From Thiolinea disciformis DSM 14473 (lineage in GTDB: Bacteria > Pseudomonadota > Gammaproteobacteria > Thiotrichales > Thiotrichaceae), in assembly GCF_000371925.1 (NCBI RefSeq), contig NZ_AQVE01000004.1, positions 87,082 to 151,081 on the forward strand: a DNA stretch of 64,000 nucleotides, written 5' to 3'. Shown here in pieces: positions 63,330-64,000 of the stretch. Under the pieces are notes generated by a model. It had not been told where the DNA came from and ran no database searches. It saw nothing but the letters and a program-made list of their open reading frames with translations. How positions within the stretch are numbered: position 1 is the stretch's first letter; each line of letters starts with the position of its first letter. The position numbers were made by a program, and so were the translations under genes.

Positions 63330-64000
63330 TCATCTGTTACATTTTACAAGAGCTTTCCATCTGTCACCTTTGACGTTTGCTTTACCTTTAGGTGGAAGAT
63401 TATTACGCTTTCTATGCTCGCTTATTATAACTCCTTTTAATTTTTGTTGCGTGATTTCGGGCAGGTTGGAAGGTGCACTTTTTTTACCATGTTTATTGAT
63501 CCAATCAGTATGGCCATGTACACCAACCTCTCTACCTTGAGGATCGTAAACATGTATTTCAAAACCCGCATTACCTCTATTTTCAAAAGTGTCTATACGC
63601 CCTCTATAGCCTGCACCTAAATTTAATGGTGATTTGGAGTCCAACCCTAAAGGATCAATATATTTACAAGGGTTTTTCAGAAAAGAAGAGTAGTTAATGT
63701 TGCCAAAGAGGCCAATCGGATCAGAGGTTATGTAGCTAATCGCCTTTAAATTATAGTAACGAAACCTATTATAATAAAGTTGTGATTCGGAATCACACCA
63801 CTGACCCTGAAACCGAATCGGACAGTCAATTTTATTCGGATTATTAACTTTAAGCTTGCCAAAGGTAAGTAGTCGGGCGCTCCAAGCTATATCACCCTTA
63901 TTATCCACTAACTCTAAAGGAGTTCCAATGTGATCATTGATGCTAAAATATTGCTGTTGGCCATTCTCCAACTTATACAGCGGGGAAAAATCATGTGGAT
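63330..64000 (-). CDS. Rhs protein, 3' end with variable C-terminal toxin-like domain (partial)
   Basis: The frame is open to the right edge of the window, so only about 223 C-terminal residues are seen. The Rhs core end is clear: FSINDHIGTPLELVD, RFRYYNLKAISYITSDPIGL, and NPCKYIDPLGLD, the self-cleavage-type boundary. Beyond it (63330-63641) lie about 103 residues of variable domain, with FEIHVYDPQGREVG, VHGHTDWINKHG, and a basic tail ending in KANVKGDRWK. Several His (two in VHGHTD) suggest a nuclease-like toxin, but I cannot name the family. Rhs proteins are common T6SS effectors carried by VgrG; vgrG may lie upstream, beyond 64000. Confidence 0.85.
   Translation of the reverse strand, partial: PHDFSPLYKLENGQQQYFSINDHIGTPLELVDNKGDIAWSARLLTFGKLKVNNPNKIDCPIRFQGQWCDSESQLYYNRFRYYNLKAISYITSDPIGLFGNINYSSFLKNPCKYIDPLGLDSKSPLNLGAGYRGRIDTFENRGNAGFEIHVYDPQGREVGVHGHTDWINKHGKKSAPSNLPEITQQKLKGVIISEHRKRNNLPPKGKANVKGDRWKALVKCNR

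Overview
The window looks like a chromosomal segment of a gammaproteobacterium of moderate-to-low GC. The reasons are an acnD/prpF-type methylcitrate operon, a dmp/xyl-type meta-cleavage lower pathway, LeuE and YafV homologues, and a TagJ-containing type VI secretion system (T6SS). A sulfur-oxidising Thiotrichales-like host is a guess only. I saw no rRNA, tRNA, CRISPR array or transposase gene.

Layout. 1-1842: an uncharacterised protein whose frame is open at the left edge. 1839-7989: a GntR/FCD regulator divergent from six genes that take 2-hydroxymuconate semialdehyde to pyruvate and acetyl-CoA. No ring-cleavage dioxygenase is present. 8100-8519: a small Trp/Gln-repeat protein. 8806-17472 (minus): a complete 2-methylcitrate operon, gntR-prpB-prpC-acnD-prpF-prpE, which turns propionate into pyruvate and succinate. 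Two GntR-like palindromes flank its likely promoter, and hairpin repeats sit between its distal genes. 17647-19617 (minus): a DsbA-like protein with a Ser/Thr-rich tail and a DUF2892 membrane protein with an LEA-like tail. 19932-26252: a LeuE exporter, a UMF1-type MFS transporter and a DUF2339/DUF3999 envelope pair. 26276-29916 (minus): a ChbG-GtrA-GT2-GT39 glycan locus. 30001-31940: a methionine/glutamine aminotransferase with an omega-amidase.

31975-61581 is a T6SS locus. tssA is divergent from tssB-tssC-hcp-tagJ-tssE-tssF-tssG. These are followed by a VWA protein, a Ser/Thr kinase, clpV, tagH(FHA), tssK, tssL(OmpA), tssM, tagF and pppA. After pppA comes an unusual extension: a second kinase with SH3-like domains, a membrane protein that joins an FHA domain to a lytic transglycosylase domain, a third kinase with two tandem IGPIA-motif repeats, a small secreted protein, and a haem-c DUF3365-HAMP sensor-like protein. 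The island therefore holds three kinases, one PP2C phosphatase and two FHA proteins. No TssJ lipoprotein, VgrG or PAAR gene is visible.

61713-64000 (minus) is a likely effector/immunity region. It has the 3' end of an Rhs gene with a variable C-terminal toxin-like domain, a candidate immunity gene, a one-TM protein, and a C/H/N-type amidase-like protein. The best leads for new biology are the FHA-TM-transglycosylase protein, which may couple threonine phosphorylation to cell-wall opening during T6SS assembly, and the downstream kinase/haem-sensor genes.
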